A stretch of DNA of 64,000 bases from Flavobacterium cutihirudinis (GCF_003385895.1 NZ_QRDQ01000008.1:1112354-1176353); one strand, 5' to 3'; counted from the stretch's first letter, positions 51,974 through 62,189 are shown. Program-made: numbers and translations. The notes: generated from the letters alone by a model not told the origin.

Positions 51974-54900
51974 ATGAAATTGACAAAATTACTTATTTTT
52001 TGTGTTTCGTCATTGTTGTTTTCTGTTATCGCAATGGCACAGGACGTTACGGTAAACGGAACCATTAATGATGAAAGTGGATTACCCGTCCCAGGGGCAA
52101 CAGTTTTAGTAAAAGGAACTAATAAAGCTACTGCTTCTGATTTTGATGGGAAATTCCAGATCAACGTTCCATCCAATGGAACACTAACCATTAGTTTCGT
52201 AGGATTTAACACAGTTACTGAAGCCGTAAGCGGCAGAACTAAACTGAACATTGTACTTAAAGCAGCTTCGCAGACATTAAATGAAGTTGTAGTTGTTGGA
52301 TACGGTACTCAAAAGAAAGGTTTGATTACAGGAGCCGCTTCTAACTTTAAAGGAGAAACACTTCAGGAGTTGAATACAGGATCTGCAATGGAAGCACTTC
52401 AAGGTATTGCTCCGGGTATTAGTATCACAAGAAATAACGGTTCGCCGGGAGCTGGTACTAAAGTTACCATTCGTGGTTTAGGAACAATTGGAAATTCAAA
52501 TCCGTTATACATTGTAGATGGTATATCTGTAGGAGATATTGATTATTTAAATCCATCAGATATTGAATCTATTGATGTTCTAAAGGATGCTGCATCTGCT
52601 GCAATTTACGGTTCACGTGCTGCAAATGGTGTTGTTTTGGTAACAACAGTAAAAGGACGTAAAGGTAGACCAGCAAAGATTAGCTATGATACTTATTTTG
52701 GAGTTCAGAATACATATAAAAACCTTGATCCTTTAAATGCTCAGGAATATATGTACATCATGGATGAAGGAATGATTAATGATGGTAAAGCACCTTATGA
52801 CTGGCAAAATATTCTTGTAAATGGTAATGATTGGCTAGAGCGTAATTTTCCTGGAGCAGGAACACAATTAGGAACTGAAATCTGGAATAAATTACAAAAA
52901 GGTGACCAAGGAACGAATTGGGTAAATGAAATGAGCAAAAAGAATGCGCCTGTTGTAAGTCATGCAATTAATATTACAGGTGGAAGTGAAGACATCATTT
53001 ATTCTATGGGATTCTCTTATTTTGACCAAGATGGTATCATTGGTGGAAACATTATAGATGCCGGATATAAAAGATTGACAGCAAGAATTAACACTCAAAT
53101 GGTTTTGAAAAAGAATGATCGTCATAACATCATTACTGTTGGAGAAAATTTTACTTATACAAATTCTGAGAATAGAGGAGTATCAAATGGTAACATTTAT
53201 GGAAATGACTTGCATAATGCGCTAACGCAAAACCCACTTCAGCCTGCTTATTGGCAGCCAGCGATAGACATGAATATTAATCAATTTGGATATACTCCAA
53301 CTTTAGATGGTATTTCTGCAAATCAAAATAATCCTTTAGCGGTTATGTTTTACAGAAGTAACTATAATTATCCAAAAGATAATAAGATAAATGCTAGTGC
53401 TTTTGTTGAAATTGAACCAGTTTTAAATTTAAAATTTAGATCTGTATTTGGAGTTGATTCTTGGTTTGGACATAACAGATCTATGAATCCAATAGTTAGA
53501 TTAGGAAGACTTTACGATGATCCAATTGATGGCGCTTCTCAAAGCCAATATCAGGGAGCAAATACGACATGGACTAATACACTTGCTTACAATAAAAGTT
53601 TTGGTAATCATAATGTAACAGCTTTAATTGGTACGGAGTTAATTCAAAACCAACTTAATACAAATGTTTACGGATCAAGAAATGGATTACTGTTTCCGGG
53701 AAATCCTGACTATGCTTATTTGAACAATACAGCTGGCCCAAAGTCAATTGCTGATATTAACGCAACTGGTTTTGATTATGCTGCTGGTGGAGGCGCTATC
53801 ATGTCTTATATGGCTAGAGCACAGTATGATTATAAAGAGAAATATTTATTGTCTGCTACAATGCGTGCGGATGGATCTTCAAACTTTGCTAAAGATAACA
53901 GATGGGGTTATTTTCCTTCTGTATCAGCAGGTTGGGTAATTACAAAAGAAGATTTCATGGCTAGTACTTCTAATGTACTTAACTCTTTAAAATTAAGAGG
54001 TAGCTGGGGACAAAATGGTAATCAGGATATCCCTAATTTCCAGTATTCATCTTCTATATTTTATGCTTTCCCTGGATACTTTTTTGGAGATACAAAACCA
54101 GTTTCTGGTCAGACTTCATATCCTGCGAGAGTTACTAATCCAGACATTAAATGGGAAACTTCAGAACAGTTAGATTTTGGATTTGATGCAAGTTTGTTTA
54201 ATTCAAAAATGGCGATCACTTTTGACTGGTACAAAAAAATGACTAAAGACTGGTTAGTAAGACCTGCAATTTTAGGAACATTTGGAGCTGGAGCACCATA
54301 CATTAATGGTGGAGATATTGAGAATAGTGGTATTGAGCTTTCTGTAAGCTGGAAAGATCAAATTGGAGATTTCAAATACGGTATTACTCTTAGTGGATCA
54401 AAAAACAAAAACAAAGTTACAAGAATTGATAATGGAGATGGAATAATCCACGGATTATCAAACTTACTATCACAAGGAACTGGAGAAATTTACAGAGCGC
54501 AGGTAGGACAGCCAATCGGATATTTTTATGGCTATAAAACAGCTGGTATTTTGCAAAACCAAAAAGAAGTTGACGAATACGTTGGACCAAGCGGTCAGCC
54601 GTATTTTTCAGATTCACGTCCTGGAGATGTACGTTTTGTAGATCAAAATAACGATGGTATCATTGATGAAAAAGATAAAGGATTCTTAGGTGATCCAAAT
54701 CCTGATTTCCAATTGGGTATTCAATTGAATTTTGAATATAAAAATGTGTATTTGAATACAACAATGGCTGGTAAATACGGAATGCAGGTTATGCAATCTT
54801 ACAGATCTTTCTCTGATAGCCCAATGCAAAATTATACTTCTGATGTTTTTGATCGTTGGCACGGAGAAGGCACTTCAAACAAAATGCCTAGATTAAGTTC

Positions 54901-55204
54901 TGTATCAAATAGAAACACAAGTGAGATTTCAGATATTTTTATGCATAATGCAGATTATTTGAGAATCAACAATTTAACACTAGGATATAACTTTAACGAG
55001 ATCTTTAAACAATTTACATTTATCTCTAACCTGAAAATGTATGTTGCAGTAAACAACTTATACACATTTACTAAGTATGATGGTATGGATCCTGAGGTTC
55101 GCTTTGGAGGAGATAATACTAACTATGCATGGGCGTCAGGAGTAGACTTAGGTTTATATCCACAGGCAAGAACAGTAATGTTTGGATTAAGTGCTGATTT
55201 TTAA
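51974..55204 (+). CDS. SusC/RagA-type TonB-dependent outer-membrane transporter
   Basis: A 1,076-residue outer-membrane transporter that imports glycan oligosaccharides together with SusD. It begins with a signal peptide (VIAMAQ) and a carboxypeptidase-regulatory-like domain (VNGTINDESGLPVPGATVLVKGTNK in parts). The TonB-box/plug region follows (LNEVVVVGYGTQKKGLITGA, IRGLGTIGNSNPLYIVDG), then the SusC motif PSDIESIDVLKDAASAAIYGSRAANGVVLVTT in parts. The C-terminal barrel ends YPQARTVMFGLSADF. It is first gene of susC-susD-lipoprotein and divergent from the regulator. Confidence 0.96.
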   Translation: MKLTKLLIFCVSSLLFSVIAMAQDVTVNGTINDESGLPVPGATVLVKGTNKATASDFDGKFQINVPSNGTLTISFVGFNTVTEAVSGRTKLNIVLKAASQTLNEVVVVGYGTQKKGLITGAASNFKGETLQELNTGSAMEALQGIAPGISITRNNGSPGAGTKVTIRGLGTIGNSNPLYIVDGISVGDIDYLNPSDIESIDVLKDAASAAIYGSRAANGVVLVTTVKGRKGRPAKISYDTYFGVQNTYKNLDPLNAQEYMYIMDEGMINDGKAPYDWQNILVNGNDWLERNFPGAGTQLGTEIWNKLQKGDQGTNWVNEMSKKNAPVVSHAINITGGSEDIIYSMGFSYFDQDGIIGGNIIDAGYKRLTARINTQMVLKKNDRHNIITVGENFTYTNSENRGVSNGNIYGNDLHNALTQNPLQPAYWQPAIDMNINQFGYTPTLDGISANQNNPLAVMFYRSNYNYPKDNKINASAFVEIEPVLNLKFRSVFGVDSWFGHNRSMNPIVRLGRLYDDPIDGASQSQYQGANTTWTNTLAYNKSFGNHNVTALIGTELIQNQLNTNVYGSRNGLLFPGNPDYAYLNNTAGPKSIADINATGFDYAAGGGAIMSYMARAQYDYKEKYLLSATMRADGSSNFAKDNRWGYFPSVSAGWVITKEDFMASTSNVLNSLKLRGSWGQNGNQDIPNFQYSSSIFYAFPGYFFGDTKPVSGQTSYPARVTNPDIKWETSEQLDFGFDASLFNSKMAITFDWYKKMTKDWLVRPAILGTFGAGAPYINGGDIENSGIELSVSWKDQIGDFKYGITLSGSKNKNKVTRIDNGDGIIHGLSNLLSQGTGEIYRAQVGQPIGYFYGYKTAGILQNQKEVDEYVGPSGQPYFSDSRPGDVRFVDQNNDGIIDEKDKGFLGDPNPDFQLGIQLNFEYKNVYLNTTMAGKYGMQVMQSYRSFSDSPMQNYTSDVFDRWHGEGTSNKMPRLSSVSNRNTSEISDIFMHNADYLRINNLTLGYNFNEIFKQFTFISNLKMYVAVNNLYTFTKYDGMDPEVRFGGDNTNYAWASGVDLGLYPQARTVMFGLSADF

Positions 55205-55220
55205 TATAAATACAATCACA

Positions 55221-56933
55221 ATGAAAAAAATAAAATATCTTATAGCAATTTCCGCAATTTTTGCAGTCTCAAGTTGCTCTGATGTTCTGGATACAGAAAA
55301 TTTAGGAGAAAAAAGTTTGGAATCGTACTATAAAACACCGACTGATATCGATGAGGCTATGGCCGGGGTTTATAATGCAATTTACACAAATGGTATTTTT
55401 AGCGAAGAACAGATTTCTGCCAACCTTATGGATAATATGATGCTTGGTGGTGGTGGTCCCGATGATAAAGGTGCTAAATGGGTTGACAATTTTGAAGATC
55501 CAAATGAAGATACTTTCCGTGACTTATGGGTACAGTCTTATAACGGAATTGCGAGAGCAAATGCAATTATTGAAAAAGTGCCATTAGCTGATTTTAAACC
55601 TTATTTTAAAACTATTGAAGAAGCTACTCAATATAAAAATCAGGCAATTGGAGAAGCATTGTTTATGAGAGCATTTTTCTACTTTAGAATGGTCAAATTC
55701 TTTGGAGGAGTTCCATTAATTGTAAGAGTAGATGATCCTAAAACTGCTGACAGAGCTACTATTACAGAAGTTTATGCGCAAATCGCATCTGATTTAAAAT
55801 TAGCTATCGAAACAATGCCGGCAACACCATTCCCGAGTATACCAACATCAAGATATGGTCATGCTAATAAATGGGTAGCTGAAGCTTATATGGGACGTGT
55901 ATTCTTATATTATACAGGATATATGACTAATATTGAGAAACAAGCAACAACTGAACTTCCATTAGTTGACGGAGGTAAATTAAATGCAACACAAGTGGGA
56001 GCTTATCTAAGTGACTGTATTTCAAAAAGTGGACATAAATTAGCTACTGATTTTAGAAACCTTTGGCCTTATTCTTATGTAAATATAGCAGCTGGAAAAA
56101 CAGTATTACCATGGGCAGAAACTGAAAAATTATCTTGGGTTGGTCAGGACGGTGTTAGTCCAACTTTTGGAACAGGAAATTACGAAACAATGTTTGTTCA
56201 AAGATTTTCTTTTGGTGACTGGAACTGGAGTAATGGTACTGGAAATATTTACACAAACAGATATTGTTTATTTAATGGTTTGCGTGGTAATTCATTAGCT
56301 CCATTTGGAGAAGGATGGGGTTGGTGTACAGTAAATCCTAAATTGTTTAGCGGTTGGGATGATGCTGATACAAGAAAAAGAGGTTCTGTACTTGAGGTTG
56401 GTAAACCTGAACAAGGTACAGGAAGTTATGCTGCAAGTAAGGGAGATCATGAAACTGGATTATTTGACAAAAAATATACTTCTCTACAATATGATAAAGG
56501 AGGAAGTAATGTAGGTATGTTTGTACAAATATACAATTGGTCTAATCCGGATATGCAATTGATGCACGCTCAAGACTTTATTTATATGCGTTATGCAGAT
56601 GTATTATTAATGCATTCAGAAATCACTCAAACAGCTGATGGAATGAATGAAGTAAGAAGAAGAGCTGGTAATTTGCCTCCAAAAGCATATTCTTTAGAGA
56701 ACATCAAAGAAGAGCGTTTACACGAATTTGCATTCGAAGGACTACACTGGTTTGATATTCTTCGTTGGGGAGATGTTGAAGCATCATTCAATGACACTTT
56801 CCAGGTTAATAATTCAGGAACAAGTGCAAATTACACTGCGAAATACAGACCGGAAACTAAAGGATTGGTTTCAATTCCTGAAACAGAAATTAGATTATCT
56901 AATAATATGTATAAACAAAATCCAGGTTGGTAG
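55221..56933 (+). CDS. SusD/RagB-type glycan-binding lipoprotein
   Basis: A 570-residue surface lipoprotein (lipobox AVSSC, Cys19) that covers the SusC pore and captures glycans. ATG at 55221; the upstream in-frame start at 55191 overlaps the susC stop and gives an implausible signal. Family words: DIDEAMAGVYNAIYTNG near the N-terminus, YNGIARANAIIEKV, GEALFMRAFFYFRMVKFFGGVPLI, and the C-terminal ERLHEFAFEGLHWFDILRWG and IPETEI. It is 16 bases after susC and 26 bases before the next lipoprotein gene. Confidence 0.96.
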   Translation: MKKIKYLIAISAIFAVSSCSDVLDTENLGEKSLESYYKTPTDIDEAMAGVYNAIYTNGIFSEEQISANLMDNMMLGGGGPDDKGAKWVDNFEDPNEDTFRDLWVQSYNGIARANAIIEKVPLADFKPYFKTIEEATQYKNQAIGEALFMRAFFYFRMVKFFGGVPLIVRVDDPKTADRATITEVYAQIASDLKLAIETMPATPFPSIPTSRYGHANKWVAEAYMGRVFLYYTGYMTNIEKQATTELPLVDGGKLNATQVGAYLSDCISKSGHKLATDFRNLWPYSYVNIAAGKTVLPWAETEKLSWVGQDGVSPTFGTGNYETMFVQRFSFGDWNWSNGTGNIYTNRYCLFNGLRGNSLAPFGEGWGWCTVNPKLFSGWDDADTRKRGSVLEVGKPEQGTGSYAASKGDHETGLFDKKYTSLQYDKGGSNVGMFVQIYNWSNPDMQLMHAQDFIYMRYADVLLMHSEITQTADGMNEVRRRAGNLPPKAYSLENIKEERLHEFAFEGLHWFDILRWGDVEASFNDTFQVNNSGTSANYTAKYRPETKGLVSIPETEIRLSNNMYKQNPGW

Positions 56934-56959
56934 AAGTAATAACTATTAAATTGAAAAAC

Positions 56960-57757
56960 ATGAAAATTAATAAAATAATATATCTTCTAATGGCGTCACT
57001 TATGCTTGTTACGACAGCTTGTGACCCAATTGTAGATGAGCAGCATTTATCAAACAGTACTTCTGTTGAGAATGTCGAGCTAAAAGCGACAAATACAACT
57101 CCAGGCGGTAATGAAATTAAGCTTGAAATGTTGACTCCTGGTGTTACCGGTTATTGGGATTATATTATGGATGTGGCATTAACGGATACTCATACGTTTG
57201 TAATGCCAGTTACAGGAACATTTAATTTTACATATAGAGGAACAGTAGGTGCTGAATTTTTTGAAAAATCAGTTCCGGTGACTATTACGACATTAGATCA
57301 TGAAGCTCCACCAGAATGGGGTGCTTTACTTGGCCCGGATGCTGTGGCGGGTAAAACCTGGGTTTTTGATGGTGTTGGAGGAGATGGCGGAAAATGGTGG
57401 TTTATGTCTCCGCCAGATGATGTCAATAGCGCCTTGACAGCCTGGTGGAATGCCGGAGGTGAATGTTGTCCACCGGTAGATGTAGCCGGAAAAATGCATT
57501 TTGATTTAGACGGAGCCCGTAATTATAAGTATTATGCTACGGCGGCAGGTGAAGCATTGTCAGGAACTTACAAATTGGATCTTGCGAATAAGAAATTAAT
57601 CATTTTCGATTCTAAGATTCTTGGAGCTGAGGCTGGTAACAATGATCAAACTTATGATATCGTTTCGTTAACTGCAGATAAGATGGTATTGTATACTCCT
57701 CGTAGTCTTAAAGATAAAGGTACAGGTTGGACTTTTGTTTACAAACCGCAACCATAA
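56960..57757 (+). CDS. Surface lipoprotein of the PUL, probable glycan-binding protein
   Basis: A 265-residue lipoprotein (lipobox VTTAC, Cys21). The N-terminal part (about 30-110) is a PKD-like or Ig-like domain (FVMPVTGTFNFTYRGTVGAEF). The C-terminal part is Trp- and Gly-rich (KTWVFDGVGGDGGKWWFMSP, AWWNAGGECCPPVDVAGKMH) with a Cys-Cys pair and a beta-rich end. I recognise the domain combination from flavobacterial glycan loci but not a named function. The aromatic residues and its place right after susD suggest a surface glycan-binding protein. The next genes encode hydrolases. No catalytic residues are evident. Confidence 0.75.
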   Translation: MKINKIIYLLMASLMLVTTACDPIVDEQHLSNSTSVENVELKATNTTPGGNEIKLEMLTPGVTGYWDYIMDVALTDTHTFVMPVTGTFNFTYRGTVGAEFFEKSVPVTITTLDHEAPPEWGALLGPDAVAGKTWVFDGVGGDGGKWWFMSPPDDVNSALTAWWNAGGECCPPVDVAGKMHFDLDGARNYKYYATAAGEALSGTYKLDLANKKLIIFDSKILGAEAGNNDQTYDIVSLTADKMVLYTPRSLKDKGTGWTFVYKPQP

Positions 57758-57816
57758 GAATAATTTTTTAGAAAATTCAAGATTTAAAACTTTCTTTTCG
57801 ACATCGAAAGTGTTTT

Positions 57817-57846
57817 ACACTCCACATCAGAAAAACGGTGGAGTGT
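57817..57846 (+). terminator. Hairpin after the surface lipoprotein gene
   Basis: ACACTCCAC (57817-57825) pairs with GTGGAGTGT (57838-57846) over 12 bases, 60 bases after the lipoprotein stop. No strong T run follows, so it may be an mRNA-stabilising hairpin or a weak terminator. Confidence 0.5.
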
Positions 57847-57895
57847 ATAGAAGATTTAAACTATGGTTAGTTTAAGTTAAGTTTATATTGTCTGG

Positions 57896-57927
57896 ATAGC
57901 CCATAATTTATTATGGGCTATTTTTTA
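57896..57927 (+). terminator. Terminator-like hairpin of the susCD operon
   Basis: ATAGCCCATAA (57896-57906), four-base loop, TTATGGGCTAT (57911-57921), then TTTTT. It is a good intrinsic terminator and likely attenuates read-through into the hydrolase genes. Confidence 0.8.
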
Positions 57928-58180
57928 CCAGCCAGAAAAGATTTCATTCCTTTTTTTTAGGAAAAAGTATTCCTTAATGGAAATTGAAATTTGCTAAATA
58001 AACCCATCAATTCACAATCTGTAAAAGAAGAAAATTTCGTATTCGGACACAAAAAGACGAATACAACTCATGTTTAGTTTAAGTTAAGTTTGGTTTTCAG
58101 AATAGCTCATCTTCTATTGGACTATGAGCTATTCTTAATCAATTATTGCTAAAAAGTTTTAATGATTTAAAGCATATACA

Positions 58181-59641
58181 ATGAAAAAAAATGGCTTTAT
58201 AATTACTTGTTTATGTTTTTCTGTGGCTGCTTTTTCGCAGCAGAAAAGCCCCAAACAATCGAAAGTATTTACCACAAATAATAAGCAAATCACAGTTTAT
58301 ACGACTGCTGATAATACAAAATTAAGATTAACTCCAACAGATAATTTATCATTTACAGCTTCGCAGCAGCCAGTTGAAACTGAAATTTCTGTTTTTGTTG
58401 AGCCATTAAAAAAATTCCAAACTTTCATGGGAATTGGAGGAGCGATAACAGATGCCAGTGCCGAAATTTTTGCAAACCTTTCTAAAGAAAAACAAGCAGA
58501 ATTTTTAGATGCATATTACGATCAGCAAAAGGGAATTGGCTACACATTATTAAGAACTACTATTCAGAGTTCTGATTTTAGCAGTGGAAGTTATTCTTAT
58601 ATAGAAGAAGGTGATAAGGATCTAAAAACTTTTTCGATTGAACACGACAGGCAATATCGTATTCCGTTAATTAAGCAGGCCATCAAAACAGCAGGCGGAA
58701 AATTACTAACTTATGCAACACCTTGGTCTCCAAATGCTTTTATGAAAAGTAATAAAAGTGTTCTTAAAGGAGGAAAATTGTTACCTGAGTTTTATCGGCC
58801 ATGGGCTAATTTTTATGTAAAGTTCATTAAAGCCTATGAAAAAGAAGGTATTCCAATTTGGGGAACTTCAGTGCAAAATGAACCAATGGCAACACAAACA
58901 TGGGAATCTTGTTTGTACACGGCAGAAGAAGAAAGAGATTATTTGAAAAATTATCTCGGGCCAACGCTCAAAAAAGAGGGTCTTGGCAGAATAAAAATTA
59001 TAGCATGGGATCACAATCGTGATTTAATGGTGCAGAGAGCTAATGTTATTTTCTCTGATCCCGAAGCATCAAAATATGTTTGGGGAATGGGTTTTCACTG
59101 GTATGAAACCTGGGCTGGAGGACAACCAATGTTTGAAAACGTGGCACGAGTTCATGAAGCGTATCCGGATAAGAAATTAATGTTTACTGAAGGATGTGTA
59201 GAAAAATTTGATGCTGCAAAATATCAATTTTGGGCAAATGCCGAACGATACGGAACATCAATGATAAATGATTTTAACAACGGAACCGTTGCCTGGACCG
59301 ACTGGAATATTCTTTTGGATCAATTTGGCGGACCGAATCATGTTGGCAATTTTTGTTTTGCTCCAATTCATGCAGATACGACAACAGGCGAATTAATCTA
59401 TACACCGTCGTTTTATTACATTGGTCACTTTTCAAAATTCATTCGTCTGAATGCTGTTCGTGTTAGTACTTCAGTAAGTAGAAGTTATTTGCAAAGTACT
59501 TCATTTTTAAATGCAGATGGAAAAATGGCAACTGTAGTAATGAATAATTCGGACAATGAAATAACTTATAATTTGATTGTTGGTACTCAAAAAACAGTGG
59601 CTAAAATTCCAGCGCACGCCATTCAGACTTTAGTGTATTAA
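58181..59641 (+). CDS. GH30-family glycoside hydrolase
   Basis: A 486-residue exported enzyme (signal peptide ending AAFSQ). A TIM barrel with a side beta domain: GIGGAITDASAEIFANLS near residue 90, the acid/base Glu234 in VQNEPMATQ, and the nucleophile Glu337 in FTEGCVEK. The family removes glucose or related units from beta-linked glycans. Bacterial relatives include beta-1,6-glucanases and glucosylceramidase-like enzymes. Its location in a SusCD locus with GH3 and GH5 suggests beta-1,6 (and/or beta-1,3) glucan breakdown. Subfamily assignment was not possible by eye. The duplicated leader motif lies before it. Confidence 0.92.
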   Translation: MKKNGFIITCLCFSVAAFSQQKSPKQSKVFTTNNKQITVYTTADNTKLRLTPTDNLSFTASQQPVETEISVFVEPLKKFQTFMGIGGAITDASAEIFANLSKEKQAEFLDAYYDQQKGIGYTLLRTTIQSSDFSSGSYSYIEEGDKDLKTFSIEHDRQYRIPLIKQAIKTAGGKLLTYATPWSPNAFMKSNKSVLKGGKLLPEFYRPWANFYVKFIKAYEKEGIPIWGTSVQNEPMATQTWESCLYTAEEERDYLKNYLGPTLKKEGLGRIKIIAWDHNRDLMVQRANVIFSDPEASKYVWGMGFHWYETWAGGQPMFENVARVHEAYPDKKLMFTEGCVEKFDAAKYQFWANAERYGTSMINDFNNGTVAWTDWNILLDQFGGPNHVGNFCFAPIHADTTTGELIYTPSFYYIGHFSKFIRLNAVRVSTSVSRSYLQSTSFLNADGKMATVVMNNSDNEITYNLIVGTQKTVAKIPAHAIQTLVY

Positions 59642-59870
59642 AAAGTTATAAAAGCATTGAAATTGCCGGCGGGAAATTAGCTTTATAGTTCGCAAAGTCT
59701 CCCCAGCTTTTACGACCGTAATGTTATTTTGTACGGCGGCTTTTTTCTGAATTTAATCGGAATTGGTTTTAATGTTCATAAAATAAAAAGATAGAAAAAC
59801 AGATGACATTGATTATCATTCAGACTCTTGTATTAGAATTTGGATGAAGAAATGCTAAAAAAAATATATA

Positions 59871-62135
59871 ATGAAAAATAAAAAGTTATTAATCTTCACT
59901 TTTTTAATTTTTGGAGTAACATGGAGTCAGGATTCTAAAAACAAATCGGTCAATATAGACGCTAAGGTTTCAGAATTGTTGTCTAAAATGACCATTGAAG
60001 AAAAAGTAGGTCAGATGACACAAATAACGGTTACGATATTTGAAGATCGTGCAAAACCGGGATATTTTGATGCTGCAAAATTAAAGCAGGGAATCCAGGA
60101 TTATCATATCGGATCCATTTTAAATGTTCCAAATCCGGGAGCTCCAACATTAAAAAGATGGCAGGAAACTCAAACTGCAATTTCCACTGAAGCAAATAAA
60201 ACCAGACTTAAAATTCCGATTTTATATGGTATAGATGCTATTCATGGCGCAAGTTATACAGCCGGAGCTACTTTGTTTCCGCAGCAAATTGGTTTGGCAG
60301 CAACGTTTAATCCTTCTTTGGTAAAACGTGGAGCCGAAATTTCAGCCTATGAAACCAGAGCTTCATCTATTCCATGGGTTTTTTCACCAGATTTGGATTT
60401 TCCAAGAAATCCGGCCTGGTCGAGAATGTGGGAATCTTTTGGAGAAGATGCTTATTTGTCCTCACAAATGGGAGTCGCATTAGTTAGTGGTTATCAGGGA
60501 AATAATGTAGGCTCAAAATACAGTGTTGCAGCCTGTATGAAGCATTACATTGGCTATGGAAGTACAACTACAGGAAAAGACAGAACGCCAAGTATTATTC
60601 CGGAGCGTATTTTAAGACAATATGATTTGACGATTTATCAGGCAGCAATCAATGCCGGAGCCAAAAGTGTTATGGTAAGTTCTGGTGAAATCAACGGAAC
60701 ACCAGTTCATGCCAGCAAACAATTGATTACTGATATTCTGAAAAAAGAACTTAATTTTCAGGGTGTCGTAGTTACAGACTGGAAGGATATAATTTATTTG
60801 TACACCAGACATAAAGTTGCCGAGTCGAATCGTGATGCCGTTCGTATTGCAATTATGGCAGGAATCGATATGAGTATGGTACCGGAAGATTTTACTTTTT
60901 ATACTGACTTAGTAGATTTGGTTAAAAAAGGAGAAGTTCCAATGTCCAGAATTGATGATGCTGTTACAAGAATTTTGAGAATGAAATTTGAATTGAATTT
61001 ATTCGAAAATTCGGTAGCAAATTTAAAAGACTATCCAAAATTTGGATCAGCCGAACATATTCAGGAAGCTTACAACGCAGCTGCAGAATCAATAACCTTA
61101 TTGAAAAACGAAGCTTCGGTTTTGCCTTTAAGTAAAACGGAAAAAATATTGGTTACAGGACCAACTTCAAATAGTATGAAGTATCTTAACGGAGGATGGT
61201 CTTATACCTGGCAAGGCGAAAATTCAGATACTTATGCAGCTGAAAAATCTACAATTCTAGAAGCTTTTCAGAATAAATTAGGGAAAGAAAATGTGTTATA
61301 TGCACAAGGAGCTGATCTTGAAAAAGAGGATGAAGCTGAAATTCAAAAAGCAGTAGAACTGGCAAAAACCGCATCTAAAATTGTTTTGTGTTTAGGCGAA
61401 AAAAATTATACAGAAACGCCGGGAGACATCAGTAATTTGTATTTAAGCAGTTCGCAAATCAAATTGGCTTTGGCTCTAGCCAAATTAAATAAACCTATTG
61501 TTTTAGTTTTAAACGAAGGAAGACCAAGACTGATAAGTGATTTTGAAAACAAAATGAATGCTGTAGTTCAGTGTTACCTTCCAGGAAATGAAGGTGCTCG
61601 TGCTTTAGTAGATATTTTATACGGTGATGTAAATCCAAGTGGAAGGTTGCCTTACAATTATCCAAAATATCCAAATTCTCTTGAAAAGTACAACAGAAAA
61701 TATACGGAAAGTATTTCTGAAGGAGAACAGAATGACGATGCAAAATATGAAAAAAGTTATTCGCCTCAATTTGAGTTTGGAACAGGATTGTCATATACAA
61801 CTTTTACTTATTCGAATTTAAAAATCAACAAATCTGAAATTACTACTTCTGAGGAAGTAAATGTTTCTGTTGAAGTTTCAAATTCAGGATTTAAAGCAGG
61901 AAAAGAAGCCGTTTTGTTGTACTTAACAGATAATGTAGCCAGTATTACTCCGGAATTTAAAGTGTTGAAAAGATTCGAAAAAATCAGTTTAGAGCCAAAC
62001 GAAACAAAAACAGTAAAATTCACTTTAAATCAAAAAGACCTGCAATTTGTAAATCAGGACTTAAAATGGATTGCTGAACCAGGAACTTTTACCATTCAAA
62101 TAGGGAATCTTAAAAAAGATTTTTCACTAAAGTAA
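59871..62135 (+). CDS. GH3-family beta-glucosidase
   Basis: A 754-residue exported enzyme (signal peptide ending VTWSQ), three domains: the catalytic barrel with nucleophile Asp303 in VVVTDWKD, the alpha/beta sandwich (about 390-590, with LNEGRPRLISDFENKM) and a C-terminal fibronectin-III-like domain (GKEAVLLYLTDNVASITPEFKVLKRFEKISLEPNETKTV in parts). It cleaves terminal beta-linked glucose from oligosaccharides, probably in the periplasm. There is a 229-base gap after GH30 in which I see no gene, and the GH5 gene follows 54 bases later. Confidence 0.95.
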   Translation: MKNKKLLIFTFLIFGVTWSQDSKNKSVNIDAKVSELLSKMTIEEKVGQMTQITVTIFEDRAKPGYFDAAKLKQGIQDYHIGSILNVPNPGAPTLKRWQETQTAISTEANKTRLKIPILYGIDAIHGASYTAGATLFPQQIGLAATFNPSLVKRGAEISAYETRASSIPWVFSPDLDFPRNPAWSRMWESFGEDAYLSSQMGVALVSGYQGNNVGSKYSVAACMKHYIGYGSTTTGKDRTPSIIPERILRQYDLTIYQAAINAGAKSVMVSSGEINGTPVHASKQLITDILKKELNFQGVVVTDWKDIIYLYTRHKVAESNRDAVRIAIMAGIDMSMVPEDFTFYTDLVDLVKKGEVPMSRIDDAVTRILRMKFELNLFENSVANLKDYPKFGSAEHIQEAYNAAAESITLLKNEASVLPLSKTEKILVTGPTSNSMKYLNGGWSYTWQGENSDTYAAEKSTILEAFQNKLGKENVLYAQGADLEKEDEAEIQKAVELAKTASKIVLCLGEKNYTETPGDISNLYLSSSQIKLALALAKLNKPIVLVLNEGRPRLISDFENKMNAVVQCYLPGNEGARALVDILYGDVNPSGRLPYNYPKYPNSLEKYNRKYTESISEGEQNDDAKYEKSYSPQFEFGTGLSYTTFTYSNLKINKSEITTSEEVNVSVEVSNSGFKAGKEAVLLYLTDNVASITPEFKVLKRFEKISLEPNETKTVKFTLNQKDLQFVNQDLKWIAEPGTFTIQIGNLKKDFSLK

Positions 62136-62189
62136 AGTGCATCTAAATTTCAGGATGTTGTCTTGATATTTAATTTTTTAAATAATTAA

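Larger units (their letters stand above)
57758..58180. repeat. 423-base gap with duplicated leader motif and hairpins
   Basis: No gene. TTAGTTTAAGTTAAGTTT occurs twice exactly (57867-57884 and 58074-58091), each followed within about 30 bases by a hairpin of the same kind: ATAGCCCATAA/TTATGGGCTAT (57896-57921) and GAATAGCTCAT/ATGAGCTATTC (58100-58134). A separate hairpin, ACACTCCAC/GTGGAGTGT (57817-57846), precedes the first copy. The first hairpin ends in a T run, so susC-susD-lipoprotein may end there while the second copy sits in front of the GH30 gene. Confidence 0.75.

Noticed and set aside
55191..55220. SusD start at 55191 overlapping the susC stop
   Set aside because: It adds residues before a proper lipoprotein signal; the ATG at 55221 is a better start.
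59642..59870. A terminator or regulatory RNA in the GH30/GH3 gap
   Set aside because: Only a five-base stem (CCGTA/TACGG) with a weak T run is visible; not enough to call.
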